A stretch of DNA of 64,000 nt from Halichondria panicea (Eukaryota > Porifera > Demospongiae > Suberitida > Halichondriidae), in assembly GCF_963675165.1 (NCBI RefSeq), contig NC_087382.1:1178001-1242000 (forward strand). The letters are read 5' to 3'. Shown here one piece after another: positions 53,223 to 64,000 of the stretch. Each line of letters starts with the position of its first letter. Positions within the stretch are counted from its first letter, which is position 1. A program made the position numbers and the translations under genes. The notes beneath the pieces were generated by a model. The model had not been told where the DNA came from. It made no database searches and worked only from the letters and a program-made list of their open reading frames with translations.

Positions 53223-54640
53223 AATGTACTTGTCAGATGACGAGGACTGACACAATTACATAGTATTTTTGTCTAGATACATGTATAATTATAATACTAC
53301 AACCCTAGCTGATTTAACGATAATATACGAGTGATTACCAGAAAAACTATCATGCACATGCACTTTAATTTAAATAGTGCATGTCCAGTTCGTTTCTGCA
53401 CTAAATTCCTGATTCTTTTTGTCAAAGTCTATTATTATATTGTGTGAAAGGATGTACACACACACGTATAGAGGTCACCCTTTGGGTAGAACAGTGGTAA
53501 AAACGTTACAAAATTAATACCGTATATATAGCGGGAGTATATAATTATGTGACATTTTACGGAAAGACTGTTTTTACTAGGATAAAAATCGCCCTGAAAT
53601 TCGTAGGTATAAATGTTCGCAGTACATGCTTAATCCAAAATTATGTCCATAAATTAAGCTCGTGAACCAATACAGATCGTCGATATTTTCTATCATATCC
53701 CTCGTTATAGGTAGGGAGACAGTTTACAGGAAACACTCTGCACGAGGGTACATCTCATGTAAAAATAATGGTAATGACATTCCTTTAATGATGTAGCGTG
53801 GACATTGCTGCATTCAATGGAACCATGCACTCACTGCATGGCGGTTATTCACTGCATGCTCAACGCTCACAAGATGTAAACTAATTCAGTTGAACTATAA
53901 TTATAACGTAATGACATAATTTGTATAAATTTATAGAAATGCATGCATGATGACATAATTATCAGTGTTTTCAGTGAATGGGGTGATAGCATTATTTCCA
54001 GTGTTGCCAGTGATAGCAGTGTTTTCAGTTGAGGATGATATACAAAGTGTTTCCAGTGATATGAGTGATTATCATGCAGTGTTCCAGTGAATGTATACAC
54101 CATCTCTGCTCGCAACTGAACACAACATTTAATATGACATTGCCTAGAAATACATTTTATTGCTTTTTAATAAGTGCTGACATCAGCGTTTTACATTCAA
54201 ATTGCACAGGAAGCGACTCATCACCGACTGTGCAGATATTTTTCCATATCGCACACCCGGAAGTATTATTGCACACTTGTTATTGCACACTAGGAAGTGA
54301 TTCTTATTTGGAATAAAACGTTTTCAGCAGTGAGAGAACAAGAAAAACATAGTTTACACACTTATAATCATGCATTGCAATGTTTATCAGTCTCTTTTCT
54401 TGTTTTCTGATGCTCTGTATCACTTCTGTGCTCTTTTTGCAGTGAAGCTGAGGGTCAGGAGGTTGTCAGTGTTCTTATTTAACGCATCAAACAGGCATCA
54501 GTGTTGGAAGTGGGTGCTTTGAGCGTAGTATTGCACATGTAGAAGTGTACTGCACCACCATATAAGCCTGTTCAGGCTTGTATAAAGTCGTTTTGGCTTC
54601 AAAAACGGTTGTCACACTTTTCTTCAGTTATAGCGGTGCA
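53223..54640. other. Intergenic, repeat-like, no supported gene
   Basis: Contains repeated GTGTTTTCAGTG / GTTTCCAGTG motifs (53,966-54,090), also seen upstream of 49,786, and an AGGGAGACA..TTTACAGG segment shared with 51,385. No coding exon recognised. Confidence 0.45.
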
Positions 54641-54781
54641 TGTTTCCTCTTCTGATACACTGGAGCATGATAGAAAGCAAGCACATGCTGTTTATCCTTC
54701 AGAACTATCCATTTTCAAAACGGGTTGCTGGTTGTCAACGTTTTTCTTGTCTTTTTTTCTTGTCTGTTCTCTACAAAATCT

Positions 54782-54967
54782 TTAAGCAGCCTTCTGCAAG
54801 CTCTCTTGGTGTTCTAGAGTCTTATTTCTTTGTCTTTCTAGCTGTTTTCTTTCTCTTAAACTCGTCTTCAACTGGGAGAACTCAATTTTGTTGCTACGCA
54901 TTCTTCTGGTTGATAAAGCAACTGCATGTTGCGCATGCGCAGATTCAACCTGCATTTTGGTTGCCAA
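54782..54967 (-). other. Small basic open frame, unassigned
   Basis: 61 codons, MATKMQVESAHAQHAVALST then LRERKQLERQRNKTLEHQES. Charged and helical. It sits on the opposite strand to its TRAF neighbours. Possibly a fragment of a transposon protein. A hairpin follows at 54,971-55,105 (TATCCCATGGATACTGATGA with its complement). Confidence 0.25.
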
Positions 54968-55280
54968 GCAATAAATGCATTATCCCATGGATACTGATGA
55001 TTATCACTCGTCCGTGCCTAGTAACTGTCACTCGTGCCTTGCAGGCACTCGTGCAGTTACTGGCACAGACTCGTGATAATCCTCAGTATCCATAGGATAA
55101 TATCATAATATAACACACTTATCTCTGCCACGCACCCACTTTATAAAATAAACATGTTAGTATCTTTTGAAATTTCATGTAGAAATGACATAAATTTCTG
55201 TCATTTTAACATTAAAATACAATGATGCATCTCATATAACATAAGTGTTTTTGCTATGTGTGAACAGCCTTCAGTATATA

Positions 55281-55496
55281 CCGTATAGCGGGTAATTTTC
55301 GGGGGACAAAATATTCGTGGTTCAGCAATATTGAGACATTTCGTGGATAATATTTTCGTGGTTGCTGCTTGGATTGTAGGTAAAGGTAGGCAAGGTCGCT
55401 TCATTCGGGGGTAAAATGTTCGTGGTCAGACCTCCAACCACGAAAACCACAAATATTTTGCCCCACGAAAATTACCAGCTATACGGTACATGCATG
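55281..55496. mobile_element. Mariner-like MITE (M1 family), TA target site
   Basis: CCGTATAGCGGGTAATTTTC and AATTACCAGCTATACGG ends flanked by TA. Inner ATATTCGTGGTT..AACCACGAAAACC and ACAAAATATTCGTGG pairs. Confidence 0.8.
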
Positions 55497-56046
55497 TACC
55501 CATAGTAACATAGAGCAGATAAATTGTATATAGAATTGCTGTTTGGAGCGATGCATGGCTATAGTCCAGACAATTAAAGTACCAGAGATCATCAGCTTGG
55601 CCACTGTTTTTTATAAAAATGTCAAGAGTATCCAACTGTAGCAGTTGTAGTGTAACCACGTTATAGTAGGAGTATGTCATACCACGTCACTCTCAGACCA
55701 CATCTTAAGTGGGTGCGTATAGGTTTAGTGGTTAATATGGTATCAGCATACACACACAATGGTTGCTGTGGTTTGTACCTCCAGCCCACATTCATGGCTC
55801 GGTAACAGTTACACAACTACAAGTGTTAGTGACGTATTCAGTTCTATATGTAGAATGGAATGCATGTGCGTGAGAGTTGTATACTCCTCTTAATGTACTC
55901 CTGACAATGTACACAATGCTATTGTATACATGCAGGTGAGCACAATCAACAGTGAAACAAAAACCTATAGAAGTGAAAATAAAGTATGCATGGGTATAAC
56001 AGTATAGAATAGAGAGAAGTGCTGCTTGATACATTAGAGGCTGGCA

Positions 56047-57363
56047 ATGGCTAGTCCATTTAACGAGTTTGTAGACAAAGTACTGGAAGATCACAAGTGC
56101 ACTATTTGCACTAGCATTCTAACGAACCCAGTACTAACTGGTTGCTGTGGGCAACACTTCTGTGAGGCATGTATGGATATTTGGCTGGATACCGAGCTTC
56201 GAGCATACTGCCCACATTTCCGAAATGAAGACATGGAGTATATACAGAGTCTCCACATGAAAAGAAATGTGAATAAGCTGAAGATTTATTGCCCTAATCA
56301 ATCTAAGGGATGTGAACACATAACCACCCTAGGTGAATGCGAAAAACATATTGAGACAAAGTGTGTCTTTGAGGATGTATCATGCACTCTGAAGTGTGGT
56401 GAACGAATGCCACGACAAGAGCTTCGAAATCACGAAAGCAACCAGTGCTCTCATCGTTACGTGACATGTTCGTATTGTGAAACAATAAATTATTATATTG
56501 TTCTGCACAAGGACATTAATACGAAGATTTACTTTGAAATATGTCCAGGTTACCCTCTGCCCTGTCCTAACGACTGTGGACAGAAGGGCATGCATACAAC
56601 ACTCTCTTATTGAAGCTCACAGACAAGTCTGTCCTCTGGAGCTAGTCCAGTGTCCCTTCTCTGAGGCTGGGTGTGGTGATACACTACGTAAGGATCTAGA
56701 CGCATACATTGCTTCAGATACACAACAACATTTGGTCTTGGTCATGCTAACAATGACAGCTACGAAAAAGCATCTAGCAGAAACATTGACAAGTACCCAG
56801 CAGGATCTTGTACAAAATAAGAAACTTTTAGCAGCCACCCAGCAAGATCTTACTAAAGCAACAGAGACTGCGACAAAAATGCAACAGAACTTCAAAACCA
56901 CGGTTTCTCGTGTGACTAGAGAACTTGAATCCATCAGCTGCATTTCCGAAAATATAGAAATTGACAGCATAAAGACAACAATGGTGCTAACGACTACGAT
57001 GCTTGAGACAGATACGAAGTACTGTCTGCGTATGACATGTGACCAATCAGATTCCTTCTTTGTCAAACCTGGATACAAGATGAACATTCGGTACAAGAAT
57101 TCACCGTACGTTAGTTATATGCTATCAGTGCATGCATGTTCTTGGAAAGTGAAGAAAACGACGACCAACCGAGATGGCCGATGCTGGGAAAGATTTTCAC
57201 AATAGAAGCTCCTGACAAGAAAAAGATTGCGGATATTATGATCTGCACGAGTTGCAAGGGTCAAAATCTCAATCCAGTACTGGGAGGTGCTTATACCACC
57301 AACGAGAAATTTCTTTCACTGATATCGTATCTCTTTGTACAAATCCAATTCATTTATACGTAA
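56047..57363 (+). pseudogene. RING/TRAF-like copy with two frameshifts
   Basis: ATG at 56,047 (MASPFNEFVDKVLEDHKCTI). RING CTIC, CCGQHFCEAC, CPHF: the last zinc Cys is Phe. TRAF fingers (CPNQSKGCEHITTL, CTLKCGERMPRQEL, CPNDCGQKGMH) stop at 56,613. A second frame resumes with EAHRQVCPLELVQCPFSEAG and a coiled coil (ETLTSTQQDLVQNKKLLAAT). A third holds the MATH end (DQPRWPMLGKIF, KKKIADIMICTSC). Indels near 56,595 and 57,140. A truncated or broken gene. Confidence 0.8.
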
Positions 57364-59830
57364 CGTTTGAATACCATTTATGTACGTATGTATAGATGGA
57401 CTAAATCATGACGTTCTAGACATGCAAAAGACTATGTATACACTGACAGTGTATCTGTTTATCATCATCAGTTTCAAGTTCTATAATTAAACACTTAGAT
57501 TGTACACATTGTATATATACGGCACAGCATCTTTAGTCTGTCGGCATGGTCTTGTTTCCAACTTAGTTTCTAGACTGCCATCCAAGGGCTGTTAAACCTT
57601 AATTTGTAATAATGATAATCTGTAACTGACACATGGACTCGCTAACTACAACCGTGTGAAAATATCACCATGCATGCTTATAATAATATTATTATAGGTC
57701 ACAGGACAAGTTAAATGTTATTCATCATCTCATTGAAGTTATTCACTCTCAATTTTAACTACAGTGGAATCTCCATAAAACGATAACCATATGCATGCAT
57801 TGGGGAACAGTCTTTTGGTCATTTATAGATCTAGAGAGGAGATCTTCGCCGGTTTGAGAGGTTTCAATTGTCACCACATAATTATATGCTCATTATGCGT
57901 CAATTCTGACTGCAAATGAATCTTGGAGTCTTTACTAACTGCTTCTCTAGCTCATACAAGCTTTGAAGAGGCTGTAGGGACGAGCTACAGCTAGGCTTTC
58001 ACAGTTATGCAAATTAATTATAAGAAGAAAAAACTTTCATGTTACTATTGACATTAACAAACCACAACAACCAATGCTCGTCACTATTATTGAAACACCT
58101 ATGTACAAGATGCCGGGCTCAAAATCTCAATCGAGTAACTTCGAAGTGCTTATAATTGTATGTATCCCTTTACTGGTCAAATTGTTGTAAATTTTACAAC
58201 AAGAATCTGGGAGGGAGCGTGCTATCAACTTGTGAATGTTGCATGATATTGGATTCTGTGGCAGATTGGATAGTATCATGAATGCGATTATCCTTTGAAG
58301 TTCTGCTGAGCTGTTCAATTAGGACACTTAAAAACAAAAAAAAACAAAAAAAAAAGAGCTATACAGCATGTAGGACTGAGTAGTATCCATTGGTAGACCC
58401 TCTGGACTATCTTGGTAGCCATAGAATATTTTCGAAGAGGAAGCAGCAAGCCATTCGTGTACACAGGCACTTCACAAACTCTACAATAGTCTACATGCTT
58501 GCTAAGCAGCTTAGTTGACCAGAGTGTAGCTTTTAAAGGCCACACATACTTCCATCGAGGCAGCAGCAAGGCATAAAATCGATGGTTAGTTTGTGCACAG
58601 CCATTGACCCACGCCCATCTCTACAAGCCATAGCCACTTCATTGGGGGCGGCGATAACATCAAGCTAATTTGGCGGGTTGGGCTCAGATGCAAACTAAAG
58701 TGATGGAACTGTTCCAGGTTCCAGATTGTGTGCAGTTGACCTGGAAAGGGATAAACGAGAAATTGCTTGCACTGACATCTGACTTCTTCATATTCCTTAT
58801 CACAGTCATTGCACTAAATAATAATTCACCTTAGGACAGTGAACATAATTATTACTTGCAATGTGAAAGGATTGACCAGGAAAAGTACCAAAACAATAAG
58901 TATAATTTTAATGACCTTTTGTTCTAGTGTAGTGCTATCAGTATTATAATTATGAATCCAAGCACTGTTCTGTGTATTATGTAACTACACTGATGAACCC
59001 CCCTAAATACCACCATGTGCAATAGGACTTTAGTTAATGACAATTAAGTGATCCTCTCAAACTAAATATGCTGACTGTCACTGACTAACAATATCCCCGG
59101 GCCAGTTTTAATACAGTTGTAGGTAATATAATAATACACATGGTCAAACAACCGCAACGACCATCACAATGTACACAATATATATAATGGACTTGCCTTG
59201 TTGTAGTGTATACATCTCGTACTGTATTACATGATTCATTCTCTTGTTGGTTTTCCATTATTCATAATTCTTGTTGTGGATGCAGTGACAAATCTTTAAC
59301 TTTTTGTTAGATGCATCCAAGGTAAGTTTTCTTGAGCTCACAGCTATAGTCTAAAGAGCTATGCGCGCACATGCATGTAACTAGCCTCGATCCCAGGCCG
59401 CACTTCCCTCAGGGAAATGAAGGCCGGTGAAGGAGGCTAGTATGTAACCTGAGCCCCTCCCTCTTTTCAATACGTGTGAAACGGATATGATCGTTAGCTA
59501 TAACCATGCAATTTAGACTAGTCAAATTTGTGTTGGATATGATCGTATAGCTATGCAATATAGGTATTCTGGTGAGCAGCCCCTCGGCCTCCCCCCTAGA
59601 TTATTGTGCAACGGTCAAGCAACGTGGTCTTCTGTATGTTGCTCACTCAATAGGCTGCCATTGCATTCCCCTTGTCACTTAACGTACTTTAGGTGAGTAC
59701 ACTTGTGCACACATAATAAATACACATTTTTAGAGTTCATATTTTAAGCAACACAAAAGGTATTGTGGCTCAAATCTATCGCTATTTCGTATTACATATT
59801 ACAGCCGTAGCTAAGAACTGAAGCGCAAGC
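57364..59830. other. Intergenic with repeats
   Basis: 57,913-58,015 matches 10,318-10,450. 58,160-58,331 is the inverted partner of 209-378. A 58-bp palindromic element, CTAGCCTCGATCCCAGGCCG to GGCCGGTGAAGGAGGCTAG, lies at 59,382-59,441 and shares its end with the MULE TIR at 5,814. No exon recognised. Confidence 0.55.
58160..58331 (-). repeat. Inverted partner of the 209-378 repeat
   Basis: Reverse complement of 209-378 over about 165 bp with few differences; a poly-A-rich run follows (AAAACAAAAAAAAAC). Confidence 0.8.
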
Positions 59831-60950
59831 ATGGACACAGATGCTCCAGAGGTTGAGTCAGGACAGCGGCAAGATGTAGACACGGCGGTCGTCTCCAAGA
59901 AGAGCCGAAAGCCTCGAACTAGAGGACTGTCAAAGAAGCTGCAAAACCAGGTCCGTGTAATATCAGTGCTCGTTTGAATTAAAGCATCACTGGACACTGG
60001 CAATAATATGTTTTGCTGTACATAACCTGTAATATCTATCACAACTGTAACTTATTTTCGCTTTAATTCAGACGGTGTTACTGCTACTGTGTGTGTGTAT
60101 GTGTGTGTGTAAAGCTACCTGCATGTGTTATACGTGTTATCAGAATAAAGTACAGGTTGTAGTATTACCGAAGTTGCTTTTACTGGTATTGTAGTCTGTA
60201 CGGTATTGTAGTCTGTACGTGAAGTTGGTGTTTGCCTTAAATGTAATTCATGAGGGGAAATTCCCTCGGGGTTCCCCAGAATGTGATAACTAAACAGAAC
60301 TGACGCTAACTACAAGTGGGCCATTTGATGCATGACTCAGACTGTACACTCCCCCACGCATCCATTAAGGGGAATGTATCATATAAGTGTATTATTACTG
60401 TTTGTTTATTGATCCATCATTGTTTATCGGCGTGCTGTGGGGGAAACCCAGGGGAATTCCCTCCCACCTGTACACAGCTGGTGCAACTCGTATACAACAC
60501 CTGTCACTTATAATGTTCGATACAAGATAACGAGTTGTTCCCATGATCATTGTTATTGATATGATACAGTAGAACCTCGGCCCTCGATTATCTGTAATCT
60601 GGCTTGGCAATTTGTTCTATGATAGGGTCAAAGTAAATGGACGTGTCTCTTTAAGCATAACAGCTGTTACCATGGAGACACATGCATGCTTAGTTTATTC
60701 AATTATCACTTATCCGGCCTGCCTCTGGAACCATAGGTGTCCGGATAACCGAGGTTCTACTTGACGTGTATAATTATGAGAAGTTTGCACAAAACCCTAG
60801 CTCGATCTATACAACACATGTGCACTGTACTTTTAACTAATTTATAATACTGTCCTCGTTGTTTTCTTTAGGTTGAGTTCTATTTTGGTGACGCCAACCT
60901 GCCCAAAGATAAATTCCTGCAACAGAAAATGTCTGAAGATGCTAACGGAT
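59831..60950 (+). CDS. La-motif protein, first two exons
   Basis: Exon 1 (59,831-59,950): MDTDAPEVESGQRQDVDTAV and KKSRKPRTRGLSKKLQNQ, donor CAG|GTCCGT, phase 0. Exon 2 (60,872-60,950): TTCTTTAG acceptor, VEFYFGDANLPKDKFLQQKM, SEDANG and W split at the donor GGAT|GTAAGT. FYFGDANLPKDKFL is the core of the La motif, which binds 3' UUU-OH RNA. FGDAN and the basic N-terminus recall LARP7, but the genuine La protein is also possible. Later exons (rest of La motif, RRMs) are not in the window, so the next intron runs past 64,000 or the gene is broken. Confidence 0.75.
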
Positions 60951-62060
60951 GTAAGTATAGAAGAAGTACTGTACTATAAATCAGGGATCTGCCCACACTG
61001 GTCGGTGGTTGGTCGATACTATAACCACCTCTGAGGCATGTTAATTGTAGCAGATAATTTTCGAGGTTATAAATTGGCTATTTTGTGGGTAAAGTTTGTT
61101 TGTGAGTGACAGCCCAAAATGTTTACACTCATAATATTTCATGATTGAAATATTCGTAGCTAGTTCGAACACGTTGGCCCTCCCATTATTTTAGTCATGT
61201 GCACCTACTATGCATGTACAACAATTATATAAGCAGGCCACCCCCTATGTTTAATGGGGCCCAACGTTTCCATAGCATGTGTTTAGACCAGCAGGCCACC
61301 CTCTATAATACAGCTACTGTATGTACTGTTGGTCTGTCCATTGTCTAGGGTTGCTTATAATTATTGTTTGTTAGTTAGTCTACTTTCAAAGCAATTTCAG
61401 GCAGGTATTGTCTTTGTGCCAAGTTTTTGTATTGTAATCGATTATCGTTGTCTAAACATTGTGGTTACGTGAATATCAAGTTGTGGTCATAATTATAGTC
61501 TTTGCGTACAAACTATACCAAGTGTCTGTGGCTTGTGTTTCTTAAAGTGTTTTGCTGCATGGTTGAGTTATGTTGTGTGCAAAACTGCATGCATGCATGG
61601 GGGTGGTTTCACACTTCCTAATAGAGTCGGATGTTGCAACTATGCATGCAAACTATAATTATTATACTAGCTGCTTTGCTGGCTCGTTTTGTTGCTCTAG
61701 CATCTATGAATAGCAATGCCAATGGTAATCATAATTATGGTTTTGCCCCAAAACATAACGTGCAAATTAAGCTGATTCAGCAAATATTGCATGCACATCA
61801 CACTATTTAAGCAGTTGCATTACATTTATCTGTTCATGTTTGTACTAATTGAAACGAAGTACTAATAGCTTGTTTTTCACAAGGCTCTAGTGTCGAAACA
61901 TTTTGTCAGCTTGTATTTACATTATTGACTGTGTATAGATTACAAGAGAATTGCAGTCAGTACAGTTGTCTGTCATTATTGCTATAGCATATACGCTACA
62001 TAAGTTGTCATTCTGGCTTTAGATAATTGTACAAAATCAGTTAAATACTGCAGAGTAGCT
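60951..62060. other. Intron or intergenic, no exon seen
   Basis: No acceptor followed by La-like sequence (VP.E or similar) was found. Contains short AT-rich and GCATGCATG runs only. Confidence 0.45.
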
Positions 62061-63617
62061 ATGGCTATTACTAAGAGAAATTTAGCTCTAGTAAGTACAG
62101 TTTGTCTAGGCTTACTGGCCATACTGCTTGTCCTTAGTAGCCATTCACAAGAAACTTCTGTGCATGAAAATTATAGAACTGAGTATAGTTACAGTGACAA
62201 CGATGTGAAGTCAGAGCTGTTGGCTGTTGGACATAATGTAAGAAAGTGCTTCAATTCATCAGGACTTGGCAGCTCAGATTCTAACCTGCTCCAGTTGGGT
62301 ATTGACAATGCTCAGTTGTTCATGAAAGAGTACAGGAAAGTCATACCAAGGAAGTCTCTGGAGCACCACGCCAGCCATTGCTGGCAGACTGACTACAGTG
62401 CATCAACTACTGCACTCAGTTGGTACACTGGGAGAGTCACTGGACGTATAGCTGGACAAAAGTTTGATCGGCCCACAGATTCTACATTTTATGGAAAAAG
62501 TGAATACCGTGAACTGAGCAGCCGTTTTAATGGTAAATTTTCTTCAAACACTGTCTGTTTACCGAAAGCCTATTTGCTTGGTTTTGAAAAATGTGGTTCT
62601 ACGTATCTATGGTGCTTTATATCTAAAGTCATAAACGCCTTCAGTGAAAACTCTGGGAAAAGCTCTGATAAATACCATGCCGACAAAGAGCCTTATTTCT
62701 GGACACCATTCCTATACACAAAGTCACTACCACACTCTGACACTATTGGGAATCCATACTTGCTCAACTTCTTGCAAGCTTCAGATCCGAAAATCACCAC
62801 TGAAGAAAGAAAACAAATCCTGCTCATTGATGGAACTCCAAGCACTGTCATAGAATGGCCTAAATTTCGAAAGTCTGATCCGGATCTTGCCAACTATTGC
62901 CTACTACCGAGCGCCCTTCCTCAACTATTCCCAAACTCTAAATATGTCGTGATTATGAGAGATCCTGTCGACATGCTTTACTCTAATTTCTGGTGGACTT
63001 ACTACGTCGATGCATTGATATCATATAGTTTAATAAAGGATGTCCTCAATGCTGTCGAAGGTCCCAAGATTTTCCACGATCACTCTGTTTCAAAAATCAA
63101 TTTCTTTTTGCAGTGTCTTCGAGAAGAATCGCAAGAACCGTGTCCGTTTGTCAACGCTACACCTGAAAATTATAGTAGTTGTATTTCCTCTCGTACCCAC
63201 CTACTAAGCAAGTGTGTCAATGAAATTACTACCAATAGAAAAAGAAAAGAATCGGCCATTCATCGAGGCATCTATTACGTTCATGTACGCAAATGGCTCA
63301 GTGTTTTGCCCCGTGATAGAATCTTGTTCGTAAGTTTAGAAACATTGAAGAAGGAGCCAGCGAAAATAGCATCGCAAGTTTTAGACTTGTTTGAAATTAA
63401 TGGTGAGCGTAACAAGCTACCATTAACTGACAAAGTTGTCAAGAATATAACCTCTGACTGTTCGACAAATTCGAAGGGTTTAATAGATTACAAACACTCG
63501 CCAGATATCAAGAATATGCTTAAAGAAACAGAAGTTTTGCTAAAGAAATTTTTTGTGCCGTTCAATAAACTTTTGGCTGAGCTACTCGAAAGTGATCAAT
63601 TCTTGTGGAACTCTTAA
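62061..63617 (+). CDS. Golgi-type carbohydrate sulfotransferase, 518 aa
   Basis: Single-exon type II membrane protein. A short cytosolic start (MAITKRN) and transmembrane anchor at about 8-26 (LALVSTVCLGLLAILLVLSS) precede a stem. The 5'-PAPS-binding loop is AYLLGFEKCGSTYLW (about 168-182). KYHADKEPYFW and LLIDGTPSTVIEW follow. The 3'-phosphate motif is YVVIMRDPVDMLYSNFWW (about 296-313) with the RDP..M..S pattern. The region GIYYVHVRKWLSVLPRDRIL is typical of the C-terminal half. Overall it resembles the CHST15/UST group, which sulfates glycosaminoglycans; the substrate is not predictable here. Potential N-glycosylation sites: NSS, NAT, NYS, NIT. Confidence 0.85.
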   Translation: MAITKRNLALVSTVCLGLLAILLVLSSHSQETSVHENYRTEYSYSDNDVKSELLAVGHNVRKCFNSSGLGSSDSNLLQLGIDNAQLFMKEYRKVIPRKSLEHHASHCWQTDYSASTTALSWYTGRVTGRIAGQKFDRPTDSTFYGKSEYRELSSRFNGKFSSNTVCLPKAYLLGFEKCGSTYLWCFISKVINAFSENSGKSSDKYHADKEPYFWTPFLYTKSLPHSDTIGNPYLLNFLQASDPKITTEERKQILLIDGTPSTVIEWPKFRKSDPDLANYCLLPSALPQLFPNSKYVVIMRDPVDMLYSNFWWTYYVDALISYSLIKDVLNAVEGPKIFHDHSVSKINFFLQCLREESQEPCPFVNATPENYSSCISSRTHLLSKCVNEITTNRKRKESAIHRGIYYVHVRKWLSVLPRDRILFVSLETLKKEPAKIASQVLDLFEINGERNKLPLTDKVVKNITSDCSTNSKGLIDYKHSPDIKNMLKETEVLLKKFFVPFNKLLAELLESDQFLWNS

Positions 63618-64000
63618 TTCTTTTGTTATATATATAGAGCCTTTGTACTATTGATAATGCGTGTGTTTTGGCACGCACTCTTACAGAACGTGAAGTACAT
63701 ATCCCATGCACCTTGTTGTCATTTTTGTGTCTTAAAAAACATTTAAAGTAGCCTAGCTTGTTTTTGTGTGCTTGATTGATACGTGTATGATCCTATTATG
63801 GTCTGAAGTATGTGAACATCTTCTAAGATTACACATTGCTCGTATCAGCTGTATTGGATATACAGAGAAGATTGATACACAGATACCTTTAAAGTAGATT
63901 GGTTATTAGTTATTACCAAGTGTTAGAGAGCCCGGCGTTTATGAGCATGCTATTACAATGTATGTTACATGGATTAGCTACTTCACTGATAATTATGGTT
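63618..64000. other. 3' flank of the sulfotransferase gene
   Basis: AT-rich 3' UTR-like sequence; no La exon and no certain polyadenylation signal seen. Confidence 0.4.

Noticed and set aside
54640-55095. Plus-strand 151-codon open frame
   Set aside because: Hydrophobic, low-complexity, antisense to a basic frame and overlapping a hairpin; no family.
1-64000. CRISPR array, bacterial operon, rRNA or phage genes
   Set aside because: Introns, metazoan domains and repeat types show an animal genome; the tandem arrays lack spacers.

Overview
The window looks like nuclear DNA of an animal, most likely a demosponge (inference). The genome is AT-rich and compact. It is packed with short inverted-repeat transposons and the simple motifs ATAATTAT and GCATGCATGC. 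Genes have short GT-AG introns, or none. The gene content is metazoan signalling machinery: Death domains, CARD-like domains, tyrosine-kinase-like kinases, Kelch propellers, a ROC-COR GTPase with an Ig domain, RING/TRAF proteins, a Golgi sulfotransferase and a La-motif protein. No tRNA, rRNA, CRISPR array or bacterial-style operon was seen.

Layout. 1-14.7 kb is repeat-rich. It holds a 32-bp minisatellite, a 22-bp satellite, two possible first exons of small secreted proteins, a three-level transposon nest at 5.2-8.8 kb, a 516-bp foldback element and a ~110-bp period array. 14.7-45 kb, all on the minus strand, is a cluster of related Death-fold genes. From right to left: an intact Death-linker-Kelch gene (44,972-42,412); a CARD-like/helical gene (40,778 to about 38,234 or 36,796); a decayed Death-linker-Kelch copy (35,154-32,878); a decayed Death-kinase-linker-Kelch copy whose Kelch exon is open (32,371-27,059); a CARD-Death-kinase gene with an HRN catalytic loop (25,967-21,791); a ROC-COR-Ig-Death gene with several frameshifts (20,536-17,117); and a Death relic near 15 kb. 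46.5-57.4 kb, plus strand, is a tandem family of intronless RING/TRAF-like genes: two intact (49,786 and 51,903) and three broken. 59.8-63.6 kb, plus strand, holds the first two exons of a La-motif gene and an intact 518-aa sulfotransferase gene that seems to lie inside the next La intron.

How the genes may work together. Death, CARD, kinase and TRAF/RING modules are the parts that animals join in innate-immune and cell-death signalling (MyD88/IRAK/RIPK/TRAF, DAPK). Here a Death/kinase/Kelch/ROC-COR cluster sits beside a RING/TRAF cluster. Most module exons are flanked by phase-1 introns, and there are many combinations and many broken copies. This fits a fast-evolving, exon-shuffled receptor or adaptor locus. 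The joint function is inference; the domains and exon borders were read from the sequence. Many indels in the Death cluster could be real decay or assembly error. Long open frames nearby (Kelch, TRAF, sulfotransferase) argue against error everywhere.
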